Positions 53,335 to 61,302 of a stretch of DNA of 64,000 bases are shown here, in pieces (positions within the stretch are counted from its first letter, which is position 1; the number at the start of each line of letters is the position of its first letter). Origin of the DNA: AC-69 sp963751665 (GTDB taxonomy: Bacteria; Actinomycetota; UBA4738; HRBIN12); assembly GCA_963751665.1 (NCBI GenBank), contig CAVVVF010000010.1, positions 124,001 through 188,000 of the forward strand. The letters are read 5' to 3'. The translations under genes and the position numbers were made by a program. The notes under the pieces are model-generated. The model was not told the origin of the DNA. It searched no databases and saw only the letters and a list, made by a program, of their open reading frames with translations.

Positions 53335-53803
53335 ATGCGGAAGAAGCTCGCGCTCATCGTGGCGGGGGTGCTCGTCGCTGGGGGCGCGATGGTCGCGTCG
53401 CTCGTCGCGCTCGTCGGCGTCGGCCGCCACGACGGTGAAGGTGGTGGAGCATGCCGTGACCGACACGGTCGTCGACATCGGGAAGCCGGGCGACAGCCGG
53501 GGAGACCAGCTGACGTTCGGCAACCAGGTCTACGACGCCACCGATACCACCGTGGCGGGAAGCGACCAGGGCTGGTGCGTCCGGATCGCCCCGAAGAAGG
53601 GGTCGTGGGAGTGCGTCTACACGACGTTCCTCACGGGTGGGCAGATCACCGTCGAGACGCCGTTCTACGACACCGAGGACAGCGTCGGTGTGGTGACCGG
53701 CGGAACGGGGACGTACTCGGGCGCCTCCGGGAGCTTGGACCTCCACTGCTACGTGGGAACCGACGACGTCGGTAGGTGCGACTTCACGTTCAACCTGAAC
53801 TGA
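53335..53803 (+). CDS. Secreted allene-oxide-cyclase-like beta-barrel protein, frameshifted
   Basis: A 155-residue exported protein when repaired. The signal peptide is MRKKLALIVAGVLVAGGAMVASLVAL; one extra G near 53416 then breaks the frame before SAATTVKVVEHAVTDTVVDIGKPGDSRGDQLTFGNQVYDATDTTVAGSDQGWCVRIAPKKGSWECVYTTFLTGGQITVETPFYD...GVVTGGTGTYSGASG. This GDQL...NQVYD...GTGTY pattern is that of the allene oxide cyclase/dirigent-like barrel found in many actinobacterial secreted proteins, whose role is mostly unknown. A strong AAGGGAGGGG precedes ATG 53335. Confidence 0.78.
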
Positions 53804-53821
53804 GCCGGTCGGGCTCGACGT

Positions 53822-53850
53822 GGGGGCGGCGGCGGGGTCCCGCCGCCCCC
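53822..53850. other. GC-rich hairpin after the secreted barrel protein gene
   Basis: An 11-bp inverted repeat, GGGGGCGGCGG (53822-53832) and CCGCCGCCCCC (53840-53850), with a 7-base loop, 18 bases after the stop codon. It has no T run, so it is a transcript-end or stability element rather than a classic terminator. Confidence 0.45.
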
Positions 53851-54024
53851 CGCTCAACCCGAACGGCCGCACCAGGAAGGATTGGCCGGGACGACCTCCG
53901 GCTCGAGGCCGGACCAGGCGGGTACCGCGGCCACGACCGAAGCAAGGTCCGGGTCGAGGGCCTGTGCCACGGCGCGAAGGCTAGTCTCATAGGCTGGCCG
54001 GGCGACCCGACGGAAGGGATCGAC

Positions 54025-54798
54025 GTGCGCATCGCAGGTAGAGCCCTGGTGGTTGGCGCCACCGGCCTGATCCTGTCGGCGTTCGGCTGGTCCCTCGGCG
54101 CCCGCACTGCGGAAGCCCAGGCCGCTCCCACGCTGAAGGTCGATCCGGCCTCGGGCTCGGTGGGGACCACCGTGAGGATCGCCGGCCGAGGGTTCTGCGG
54201 CAGCCCGGCGTGTTCCGCGGTCCAGGTCTCGTACGCCGGCATCGTTGTGGCCGACGGCATCCAGGTCGGTTCCGACGGCGGGTTCGCCCTCAGCGTGACG
54301 GTGCCCGGTGGGATCCCGGCGGGCGAGAAGGCGGTGGCCGCCACCCAGACCAACGCCTCGGGGCAGCAGCGCGTCGCCATCACGACGTTCCAGGTGACAC
54401 TGGGCGGGGCGACGGGCTCACCCACTAGCACGGCGACCCCCACGCCGACCGGTTCGACGACGACCCCCGCGCCCTCGGGGACCACCGTCATCGGGTCCCC
54501 GGCGGCCGGTGGGGGTGGGAGCTCGAGCGGGTTGACCTGGGCCATGGTGGTGGCCGGGGCCGTGTTCCTGGCGGCCCTTCTGGGCATGGCCTACGTGTTG
54601 TGGCGGTCCCGAGGCGTCCCGGCCCCCCTTCCGCCCCAGGTGGGGCCCATCGCCCCGTACGAGGAGGTGGTGGCCGCGCTCACCCCCCACGGCAAGCCTG
54701 AGGGCGAGGTCCCACCGCCGCCCAGTCCTGGACCCCCGGGATCCCCGGAGCCCCCCGGGCCCTCCGAGGGCTCGGGTGAGGGGCGATCGACGGGTTGA
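54025..54798 (+). CDS. Secreted, membrane-anchored protein with an IPT/TIG-like domain
   Basis: A 257-residue protein. The signal region RIAGRALVVGATGLILSAFGWSLGARTAEAQA precedes a single domain TLKVDPASGSVGTTVRIAGRGFCGSPACSAVQVSYAGIVVADGIQVGSDGGFALSVTVPGGIPAGEKAVAATQTN, whose start (xVxPxSGxxGTxVxIxGxGF) is the IPT/TIG immunoglobulin-like pattern. Then follow a Thr/Pro/Ser linker, a transmembrane helix (LTWAMVVAGAVFLAALLGMAYVLWRSRG) and a Pro/Glu-rich tail, so it is a cell-surface protein with a cytoplasmic tail. GTG 54025 follows a GAAGGGA site. Its last codons overlap the -35 of the ilv promoter. Confidence 0.72.
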   Translation: MRIAGRALVVGATGLILSAFGWSLGARTAEAQAAPTLKVDPASGSVGTTVRIAGRGFCGSPACSAVQVSYAGIVVADGIQVGSDGGFALSVTVPGGIPAGEKAVAATQTNASGQQRVAITTFQVTLGGATGSPTSTATPTPTGSTTTPAPSGTTVIGSPAAGGGGSSSGLTWAMVVAGAVFLAALLGMAYVLWRSRGVPAPLPPQVGPIAPYEEVVAALTPHGKPEGEVPPPPSPGPPGSPEPPGPSEGSGEGRSTG

Positions 54799-54822
54799 CA
54801 AGGGACGATGCGTCCCTACACT
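54795..54822 (+). promoter_or_regulatory. Promoter of the ilv-leu operon
   Basis: A perfect TTGACA (54795-54800) is followed after 16 bases by TACACT (54817-54822). The expected start point, about 7 bases further, lies within a few bases of the leader ATG at 54832, so the leader mRNA would be leaderless or nearly so, a common form in actinobacteria. The -35 overlaps the stop codon of the preceding gene. Confidence 0.78.
54801..54817. promoter_or_regulatory. Perfect dyad filling the ilv promoter spacer (candidate operator)
   Basis: AGGGACG-ATG-CGTCCCT, two perfect 7-base arms with a 3-base centre, lies exactly between the -35 and -10. A protein bound here would sit under RNA polymerase. No regulator gene is adjacent, so the binder is unknown. 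Confidence 0.55.
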
Positions 54823-54831
54823 GAGGGGGCC

Positions 54832-54885
54832 ATGACCACCGGAACGAGGTCTGCGGAACCGAAAGCCCTGGTACTTATTCGCTAG
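54832..54885 (+). CDS. ilvL: Ilv leader peptide (attenuator sensor)
   Basis: A 17-residue frame MTTGTRSAEPKALVLIR followed by TAG, just downstream of the ilv promoter. The run Leu-Val-Leu-Ile uses CTG, GTA, CTT and ATT; the last three end in A or T and are rare in this GC-rich sequence, which would make ribosome stalling sensitive to charged tRNA-Val, -Leu and -Ile. Two hairpins follow, the second a terminator. This is the standard layout of a branched-chain amino acid attenuator. Confidence 0.83.
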   Translation: MTTGTRSAEPKALVLIR

Positions 54886-54949
54886 GCGCGGGGCGGGCCC
54901 ACCGGGCCTCTCCCGCGCCGGACACCCTCCGCAAAGCGGGGGGTTTTTT
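54885..54949 (+). terminator. Ilv attenuator: pause/anti hairpin and terminator
   Basis: Hairpin 1 pairs GGCGCGGG (54885-54892) with CCCGCGCC (54912-54919), enclosing a second stem GGCCC/GGGCC. The terminator pairs CCCTCCGC (54925-54932) with GCGGGGGG (54936-54943) across an AAA loop, followed by six T (54944-54949). Parts of the first segment (GCGGGG at 54888-54893) can also pair with the terminator's 5' arm (CTCCGC), giving a possible antiterminator when the ribosome stalls at the LVLI codons. Confidence 0.82.
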
Positions 54950-55026
54950 CTACCCCGAGAACGACCGATGAGACAGGAGCCCGTTTCCCCAGGAAGACGA
55001 GAAGGACAGAGGGAGGAGAAGGCGAC

Positions 55027-55344
55027 ATGCGATACGAGTTCGATCGAGGAGGCCACACGGTGGCGAGCGTGCTGTGGGAGGGACCGGCCCAGGTGACGAT
55101 CGACGTCACCGACCCGGCCGACCGACCGCAGTTCGACCGGTTCTTCGGCTCGGAGGTGGTGTACCTGTCGGCGGGGCTTGACTTCGGGGGAGCCGAGGAG
55201 GGGCTCACCACGCACCGCCGGGACTGGACGCCCTGGGAGTTCGAGCGCTCGTGCCGCAACCTGGCGCACCGGCTGGGGTGCACCGTCCGCCGGGTGCAGA
55301 CCGGGCCGGTCGAGGCCCGGCCGGGGGAGGTCGCCGCGCGATGA
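55027..55344 (+). CDS. Hypothetical 105-residue protein coupled to ilvB
   Basis: The first gene after the attenuator. It reads MRYEFDRGGHTVASVLWEGPAQVTIDVTDPADRPQFDRFFGSEVVYLSAGLDFGGAEEGLTTHRRDWTPWEFERSCRNLAHRLGCTVRRVQTGPVEARPGEVAAR. It is soluble, with beta strands early and an amphipathic helix WEFERSCRNLAHRLG late. GGGAGGAG lies upstream of ATG 55027 and its TGA overlaps the ilvB ATG (ATGA), so it is translated together with ilvB. I do not recognise the family. Its position, under the same attenuator, suggests a link to branched-chain amino acid synthesis. Confidence 0.75.
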   Translation: MRYEFDRGGHTVASVLWEGPAQVTIDVTDPADRPQFDRFFGSEVVYLSAGLDFGGAEEGLTTHRRDWTPWEFERSCRNLAHRLGCTVRRVQTGPVEARPGEVAAR

Positions 55345-57089
55345 AGGTCACCGGGGCCCAGGCGCTGTTCAAGGCCCTCGAGGGCGAGGGCGTGGACATC
55401 GTCTTCGGCATCCCCGGCGGGGCCATCCTGCCCGCGTACGATCCGCTGCTCGACTCGTCCATCCGCCACATCCTGAACCGGCACGAACAGGGGGCCGGCC
55501 ACGCCGCAGAGGGCTACGCCTGGGCCACGGGCAAGGTCGGCGTGTGCATGGCCACGTCCGGCCCCGGGGGCTGCAACCTGGTGACCGCGCTCGCCGACGC
55601 GAAGATGGATTCGGTGCCGGTGGTCGCGATCACCGGTCAGGTGCCCACCCCGGTGGTGGGGAACGACGCGTTCCAGGAGGCCGACATCACCGGTATCACG
55701 ATGCCGGTGACCAAGCACAACTTCCTGGTGACCGAGGCGGGGGCGGTCGCCGAGACCATCCGCGAGGCGTTCCACATCGCCCGGACCGGCCGGCCCGGCC
55801 CCGTGCTCGTGGACATCCCGAAGGACGTCCTGCTCCAGGAGGCCACGTGGAGCTGGCCCGAACGGGTGGACCTCCCCGGCTACAAGCCGACGACCAAGGG
55901 GAACCTGAAGCAGGTCCGGGAGGCCGTGCGATTGATGCTGGAGGCTGAGCGCCCGGTCCTGTACGTCGGCGGCGGGGTGATCAAGGCCAACGCCACCAAG
56001 GAGCTGTTCGAGCTGGCCACCGAGGGCAGGCTGCCGGTCGTCACCACGCTCATGGCCCGGGGCTCCTTCCCCGACACCCACGAGCTGGCCCTGGGGATGC
56101 CGGGCATGCACGGCGGCTACACGGCGGTCACGTCGATGCAGCGGGCCGACCTGCTGGTCGCGCTGGGCGCCCGGTTCGACGACCGGGTCACCGGGCAGCT
56201 CGCGTCCTTCGCCCCGCACGCCAAGATCGTCCACGCCGACATCGACCCCGCCGAGATCGGGAAGAACCGCGCGGCGGACGTCCCCATCGTGGGCGATGCC
56301 AAGGACATCATCGCCAAGATGGTGGCCGAGCTCCGCCTGCGCCAGGAGGAGCTGGGCGGGCCACCGGACCGCTCCGAATGGCTGTCGACGCTTCGCGGGT
56401 GGCAGGCCAAGTACCCGTACCACTACGACCAGCCCGAGGACGGGCCGCTCAAGCCGCAGTTCGCCATCCAGCGCCTGTACGAGCTGACGAAGGGCGACGC
56501 CATCGTGGTGGCCGGTGTGGGCCAGCACCAGATGTGGGCCTCCCAGTTCTGGAAGTTCACCGAGCCCCGGACATGGATCAACTCGGGCGGCCTGGGCACG
56601 ATGGGCTTCGCCGTCCCGGCGGCGCTCGGGGCCAAGACCGGCCGGCCGGACCGGCGCGTCGTCGCCATCGACGGCGACGGCTGCTTCCAGATGACCGCCC
56701 AGGAGCTCGCCACCTCCACGACCGAGAAGATCCCGTTCGTCACGGCCATCATCAACAACGCATACCTGGGGATGGTCCGCCAGTGGCAGGAGCTCTTCTA
56801 CAACGAGCGCTACTCGCAGGTGTACCTGTCGCACGACACGCCCGATTACGTGAAGCTGGCCGAGGCGTACGGTGCCGTGGGCCTCCGGGCCGAGCACCCC
56901 GACGAGGTCGATGCCGTGATCGAGAAGGCACTGTCGGTCGAGGACCGGAGCGTCGTGATCGACTTCCGGTGCGACCCCAAGGAGATGTGCTTCCCCATGG
57001 TGGCCGCGGGCTCGTCGAACGACGACATCATCCTCGGCCCGGGCGGCGTGCGGCCCACCGAGGATCCGGCGGAGGCCCCGATCGCATGA
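55341..57089 (+). CDS. ilvB: Acetolactate synthase large subunit
   Basis: A 582-residue ThDP enzyme for the first common step of branched-chain synthesis. It has the catalytic Glu49 in NRHEQGAGHAAEGYAWATGKVGVCMATSGPGGCN, the FAD/central region (MARGSFPDTHELALGMPGMHGGYTA), and the ThDP motif GDGCFQMTAQELATSTTEKIPFVTAIINNAYLGMVRQWQELFY. ATG 55341 overlaps the upstream hypothetical gene, and its stop overlaps ilvN (ATGA). It is controlled by the leader attenuator. Confidence 0.96.
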   Translation: MKVTGAQALFKALEGEGVDIVFGIPGGAILPAYDPLLDSSIRHILNRHEQGAGHAAEGYAWATGKVGVCMATSGPGGCNLVTALADAKMDSVPVVAITGQVPTPVVGNDAFQEADITGITMPVTKHNFLVTEAGAVAETIREAFHIARTGRPGPVLVDIPKDVLLQEATWSWPERVDLPGYKPTTKGNLKQVREAVRLMLEAERPVLYVGGGVIKANATKELFELATEGRLPVVTTLMARGSFPDTHELALGMPGMHGGYTAVTSMQRADLLVALGARFDDRVTGQLASFAPHAKIVHADIDPAEIGKNRAADVPIVGDAKDIIAKMVAELRLRQEELGGPPDRSEWLSTLRGWQAKYPYHYDQPEDGPLKPQFAIQRLYELTKGDAIVVAGVGQHQMWASQFWKFTEPRTWINSGGLGTMGFAVPAALGAKTGRPDRRVVAIDGDGCFQMTAQELATSTTEKIPFVTAIINNAYLGMVRQWQELFYNERYSQVYLSHDTPDYVKLAEAYGAVGLRAEHPDEVDAVIEKALSVEDRSVVIDFRCDPKEMCFPMVAAGSSNDDIILGPGGVRPTEDPAEAPIA

Positions 57090-57644
57090 CCCTGCACACC
57101 ATGTCGGTCCTGGTCGAGGACAAGCCGGGCGTGCTGACCCGGGTTGCCGGGCTGTTCGCCGCGCGGGGGTTCAACATCGACTCCCTGGCGGTCGGTCCCA
57201 CCGAGGAGCCCGGGCCTGTCGCGCATGACCATCGTGGTCAACGTGGAGAAGAAGCCGCTCGAGCAGGTCACGAAGCAGCTCAACCGGCTGATCAACGTGA
57301 TCAAGGTCCTGGAGCACGAGTCGGGCGACGCCGTGGAACGCGAGCTCGCCCTGATCAAGGTCCGGGCCGAGGGCGACGCCCGGGCCCGGGTCCTGGAGAT
57401 CTGCGGCGTGTTCCGGGTTCGGGTCCTGGACGTCACGCACAAGACCCTGACCATCGAGGGCACGGGGCCGCCGGACAAGGTCGAGGCCCTGACCGAGCTC
57501 CTCGCGGACTTCGGCATCGTGGAGCTGGCTCGGACCGGGCGGGTGGCCCTGGCCCGGGGCGACCGGGGCATCCGCGAGCGGGTGCAGCGCCGGCTTGCGG
57601 CGGGCGCGGAGGATGCGGGCGATTGGGCCGGCGGAGGCGTGTGA
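57086..57644 (+). CDS. ilvN: Acetolactate synthase regulatory subunit, one frameshift
   Basis: A 185-residue regulatory subunit with an ACT domain: TLHTMSVLVEDKPGVLTRVAGLFAARGFNIDSLAVGPTEEPG, then after one extra base at about 57215, LSRMTIVVNVEKKPLEQVTKQLNRLINVIKVLEHESGDAVERELALIKVRAEGDARARVLEICGVFRVRVLDVTHKTLTIEGTGPPDKVEALTELLADFGIVELARTGRVALARGDRG. The length and both domains match the long IlvN type, which confers valine feedback. ATG 57086 overlaps ilvB. As it is embedded in an otherwise intact operon, the break is probably a sequence error. Confidence 0.93.
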
Positions 57645-57693
57645 GCCAAGCGGTCTCTGGCGAGGCCGGATGGGAAGAAGAAGGAGACGGGCC

Positions 57694-58710
57694 ATGGCCA
57701 CGATCTACTACGAGAAGGATGCGGACCGCTCGGTCCTGGAGGGCCAGCGCATCGCGGTCCTGGGGTTCGGCAGCCAGGGACACGCGCACGCCCTGAACCT
57801 CAAGGACTCCGGGCACGACGTCCGGGTCGGCCTTCGGGAGGGCTCGAAGTCCTGGCCGGGCGCCCAGGCCGCCGGCCTTCGCGTGCTCCCCACGGCGGAG
57901 GCGGTCAAGGAGTCTGACGTGGCTATGGTGCTGCTCCCCGACACGGCGCAGGCGGCCTCCTACGAATCCGAGATCGGCCCGAACCTGGAGCCGGGCGACA
58001 TGCTGATGTTCGCCCACGGGTTCAACGTGCACTTCGGCCGGATCCAGCCGCCGGACGGGGTCGACGTGACCATGATCGCGCCCAAGGGCCCGGGGCATCT
58101 GCTGCGCCGGACCTACGAGCAGGGGATCGGAACCCCCGCGCTGGTCGCCGTGCACCAGGACGCCACCGGCAAGGGCCTCCAGCGCGCGCTGGCGTACGCG
58201 GCCGGGATCGGGGTGGCCCGAGCCGGGGTGATCGAGACTACCTTCAAGGAGGAGACCGAGACCGATCTGTTCGGCGAGCAGGTCGTGCTGTGCGGCGGCG
58301 TCACCGAGCTGGTCCGTTCGGGGTTCGAGACCCTCGTCTCCGCCGGCTACCAGCCCGAGATCGCGTACTTCGAGTGCCTGCACGAGCTGAAGCTGATCGT
58401 GGACCTCATGTACGAGGGCGGCATGAGCTGGATGCGGTACTCGATCTCCGATACCGCCGAATACGGCGACTACACGCGAGGTCCCCGCGTGATCGACGAC
58501 GAGGTCCGGGCCGAGATGCAGCGGATCCTGGACGAGATCCAGAGCGGGCAGTTCGCCAAGGAGTGGATCACCGAGGCCGAGAACGGCTTCCCGAACTTCC
58601 GGCGGCTCCGGACCGAGGCCCGGACGTCCCGAATCGAGGACGTGGGGCGAGAGCTTCGCCGGATGATGCCGTGGCTGGAGTCGGAGAAGAAGGTGGTCCC
58701 CGATGCCTGA
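57694..58710 (+). CDS. ilvC: Ketol-acid reductoisomerase
   Basis: A 338-residue class I KARI that converts acetolactate to dihydroxyisovalerate with NADPH. The Rossmann motif GFGSQGHAHALNLKDSGHDVRVGLREGSKS (about 24-53) and the C-terminal metal-binding DLFGEQVVLCGGVTELVRSGFETLVSAGYQPEIAYFECLHELKLIVDL and GGMSWMRYSISDTAEYGDY are clear. ATG 57694 follows GAAGGAGA. An open frame upstream is not part of the gene. The end overlaps leuA by 8 bases. Confidence 0.97.
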   Translation: MATIYYEKDADRSVLEGQRIAVLGFGSQGHAHALNLKDSGHDVRVGLREGSKSWPGAQAAGLRVLPTAEAVKESDVAMVLLPDTAQAASYESEIGPNLEPGDMLMFAHGFNVHFGRIQPPDGVDVTMIAPKGPGHLLRRTYEQGIGTPALVAVHQDATGKGLQRALAYAAGIGVARAGVIETTFKEETETDLFGEQVVLCGGVTELVRSGFETLVSAGYQPEIAYFECLHELKLIVDLMYEGGMSWMRYSISDTAEYGDYTRGPRVIDDEVRAEMQRILDEIQSGQFAKEWITEAENGFPNFRRLRTEARTSRIEDVGRELRRMMPWLESEKKVVPDA

Positions 58711-60247
58711 CGACGTAGTACGCATCTTCGATACCACGCTCCGCGACGGCGAGCAGGCCCCCGGGATCGCGCTCACCAGGCCCGAGAAGGTCGAGATCGC
58801 CGAGCAGCTGGCCCGCCTCAGCGTCGACATCATCGAGGCGGGCTTTCCCGTCTCATCCGAGGGCGAGTTCGAGGCCGTCCGCGAGATCGCCACCAGCCTT
58901 CGCGGCCCGGTCATCGCGGCCCTGGCCCGGGTGGTCCCCGGCGACATCGACCGCGCGGCCGAGGCCCTCAAGGGGGCCGAGCGGTGGCGGATCCACACGT
59001 TCATCTCGACGAGCGACATCCACATGAAGGACATGCTCCGGATGTCGCAGCCCCAGGTGTTGGATGCCATCCGCGACGGCGTCAAGCAGGCCGTCGGCTA
59101 CACGGACGACGTCGAGTTCTCCGCTCAGGACGCCACGCGCACCGAGCTCCGGTTCCTGCTCGAGTGCTTCAAGGTGGCCGTGGAAGCCGGTGCGACGACC
59201 ATCAACGTGCCCGACACGGTGGGTTACGCCATGCCGCACGAGTTCGGCGAGCTGGTGCGGGTGGTACGCGAGTCGGTGCCCGATGACGTCGTCGTCTCCA
59301 CGCACTGCCATAACGATCTCGGGCTGGCCGTGGCCAACTCGCTTGCCGGCATCGTGAACGGGGCCCGGCAAGTCGAGGTGGCGGTGAACGGGATCGGCGA
59401 GCGGGCCGGCAACTGCTCTCTCGAGGAGATCGCCATGATCGTGCGGACCCGGGGCCAGGCCCTGGGCGTTCGCCACGGCCTGAACGCGAAGGAGATCATC
59501 CGGACCTCGCGCCTGGTCTCGATGACCACCGGCTACTCGGTTCAGCCGAACAAGGCGGTGGTCGGCTCCTCGGCGTTCGCCCACGAGTCGGGCATCCACC
59601 AGCACGGTGTGCTGGCCAACCGGGCCACGTACGAGATCATGGATCCCCTGGAGATCGGCCTGGAGGGCAACCGGATCGTCCTGGGCAAGCACTCCGGCCG
59701 CCACGCGTTCGCCGACGCGCTGGAGAAGCTGGGCATCCGCCTGGACCCCGAGCACCTGAACCGTGCCTTCGCCCGGTTCAAGGATCTGGCCGACCGGAAG
59801 ATCCAGCTCACCGACCAGGACCTCCAGGCCATCGTGTCCGAGGAGATCGGCCAGGCCGAGAAGGACGTGTTCGTGCTCGAGTCGCTGGTCGTCTCGGGGG
59901 GCACCAATCAGGAGCCCCGGGCCACGGTTCGGCTGCGAAAGGGCGTGGAGCCGATCGAGGAGTCGGCCATCGGCGACGGGTTGATCGATGCGGCGATGGG
60001 CGCCATCCAGCGGGCGGCCGGCGTGGAGGCCACGCTCGTCACGTTCAACGTCTCCAGCGTGACCTCCGGATCCGACGCCCTCGGCGACGTCGTCGTCCAG
60101 CTGGACGTGGAGGGCCATCGGGTCACCGGACGCGGCGTGGCCACCGACGTGGTCGAGGCCAGCGCCCGGGCCTACCTGGCCGCCATCAACCGGGCCCTCC
60201 AGGTGCAGCCGGGGTCAAGGAGCACAACCGAGGCATGGCCGCGGTGA
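58703..60247 (+). CDS. leuA: 2-isopropylmalate synthase
   Basis: A 514-residue enzyme that condenses acetyl-CoA with 2-ketoisovalerate, the first committed step to leucine. IFDTTLRDGEQAPGIALTRPEKVEIAEQL (about 9-37), VVSTHCHNDLGLAVANSLAGIVNGARQVEVAVNGIGERAGNCSLEEIAM and the HESGIHQHGVLANRATYEIM block are the metal- and substrate-binding signatures. The C-terminal LeuA regulatory dimer domain (VSGGTNQEPRATVRL...) that senses leucine is present. It overlaps both ilvC and leuB. No isopropylmalate isomerase (leuCD) gene lies in the window. Confidence 0.95.
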   Translation: MPDDVVRIFDTTLRDGEQAPGIALTRPEKVEIAEQLARLSVDIIEAGFPVSSEGEFEAVREIATSLRGPVIAALARVVPGDIDRAAEALKGAERWRIHTFISTSDIHMKDMLRMSQPQVLDAIRDGVKQAVGYTDDVEFSAQDATRTELRFLLECFKVAVEAGATTINVPDTVGYAMPHEFGELVRVVRESVPDDVVVSTHCHNDLGLAVANSLAGIVNGARQVEVAVNGIGERAGNCSLEEIAMIVRTRGQALGVRHGLNAKEIIRTSRLVSMTTGYSVQPNKAVVGSSAFAHESGIHQHGVLANRATYEIMDPLEIGLEGNRIVLGKHSGRHAFADALEKLGIRLDPEHLNRAFARFKDLADRKIQLTDQDLQAIVSEEIGQAEKDVFVLESLVVSGGTNQEPRATVRLRKGVEPIEESAIGDGLIDAAMGAIQRAAGVEATLVTFNVSSVTSGSDALGDVVVQLDVEGHRVTGRGVATDVVEASARAYLAAINRALQVQPGSRSTTEAWPR

Positions 60248-61302
60248 GCCCGCGCTCCTACCGGCTCGGGGTGATCCCGGGCGACGGCACCGGGCCCGAG
60301 GTCGTCCGGGAGGGGCTGAAGGTGCTGGAGGCCGTGCGCTCGGGGTTCGATGTGGAGCCGGTCCACTTCGACCTGGGAGGGGAGCGATACCTGCGCACCA
60401 GCGAGATCCTGCCCGAGGAGGAGCTGGCACGCCTGAAGCAGATGGACGGCATCTACCTCGGCGCGATCGGCCATCCCGACGTGCGGCCGGGCATCCTCGA
60501 ACGTTCGCTGCTCCTTCGGATCCGGTTCGAGCTCGACGAGTACGTGAACCTCCGGCCGGTGATCCGTTACCCGGGGGTGAAGACCCTCGTGCCGTCCCAC
60601 ACCGAGGACGACGTGAACTTCGTCGTGGTCCGAGAGAACAGCGAGGGCCTGTACGGAGGGGCCGGCGGGTTCCATCGGAAGGGCACGCCGCACGAGGTGG
60701 CCGTCCAGGAATCGATCAACACCCGCCACGGGGTGGAGCGGATCGTGCGGTACGCGTTCGAGTACGCCCGGCGGCCGGATCGAAGGAAGAAGCTGACGCT
60801 GGTCCACAAGACCAACGTGCTGACCTACGCGGGAGACCTGTACCAGCGGGTCGTGGACGAGCTCGCGCGGGAGTTCGCCGACGTCGAGACCGATTACGTG
60901 CACGTCGACGCGGCGTGCATCTTCTTCCTGGCGGAGCCCAGCCGGTTCGACGTCATCGTCACCGACAACATGTTCGGCGACATCATCACGGACCTCGGCG
61001 CCATGATCCAGGGCGGGATGGGTCTCGCGGCCGGCGGGAACATCAACCCCGAGGGCGTCTCGATGTTCGAGCCCATCGGCGGCTCGGCCCCTCGCCACAC
61101 CGGCACGGGCGCGATCAACCCGCTGGCCGCCATCGGGGCCCTCCAGATGCTGCTGGAGAACCTGGGGGAGGCCGAGGCGGCCGGGCGGGTCGACGCCGGG
61201 ATCCGGTTCGCCTGCTCGAAGCTTCCTTCCATGCGGGCCGGCGAGATGGGCTACACGACCTCCGAGGTGGGAGACCTGGTCGTCGAGGGGACGGGCGCGT
61301 GA
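60235..61302 (+). CDS. leuB: 3-isopropylmalate dehydrogenase
   Basis: A 355-residue decarboxylating dehydrogenase of the isocitrate/isopropylmalate family. The N terminus YRLGVIPGDGTGPEVVREGLKVLEA, LLLRIRFELDEYVNLRPVIRYPG (substrate arginines), ENSEGLYGG, the catalytic Lys in LVHKTNVL, TDNMFGDIITDLGAMIQGGMGLAAGGNINPEGVSMFEPIGGSAP (metal Asp and NAD-binding) are present. ATG 60235 overlaps the leuA end by 13 bases; the stop overlaps cimA by GTGA. Substrate could also be 3-methylmalate for isoleucine, since cimA follows. Confidence 0.93.
   Translation: MAAVSPRSYRLGVIPGDGTGPEVVREGLKVLEAVRSGFDVEPVHFDLGGERYLRTSEILPEEELARLKQMDGIYLGAIGHPDVRPGILERSLLLRIRFELDEYVNLRPVIRYPGVKTLVPSHTEDDVNFVVVRENSEGLYGGAGGFHRKGTPHEVAVQESINTRHGVERIVRYAFEYARRPDRRKKLTLVHKTNVLTYAGDLYQRVVDELAREFADVETDYVHVDAACIFFLAEPSRFDVIVTDNMFGDIITDLGAMIQGGMGLAAGGNINPEGVSMFEPIGGSAPRHTGTGAINPLAAIGALQMLLENLGEAEAAGRVDAGIRFACSKLPSMRAGEMGYTTSEVGDLVVEGTGA

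Noticed and set aside
57086..57644. Programmed ribosomal frameshifting in ilvN or thrC
   Set aside because: No slippery heptamer, stem or stop-codon arrangement like known programmed sites is visible, and similar breaks occur in many unrelated genes, so error is simpler.
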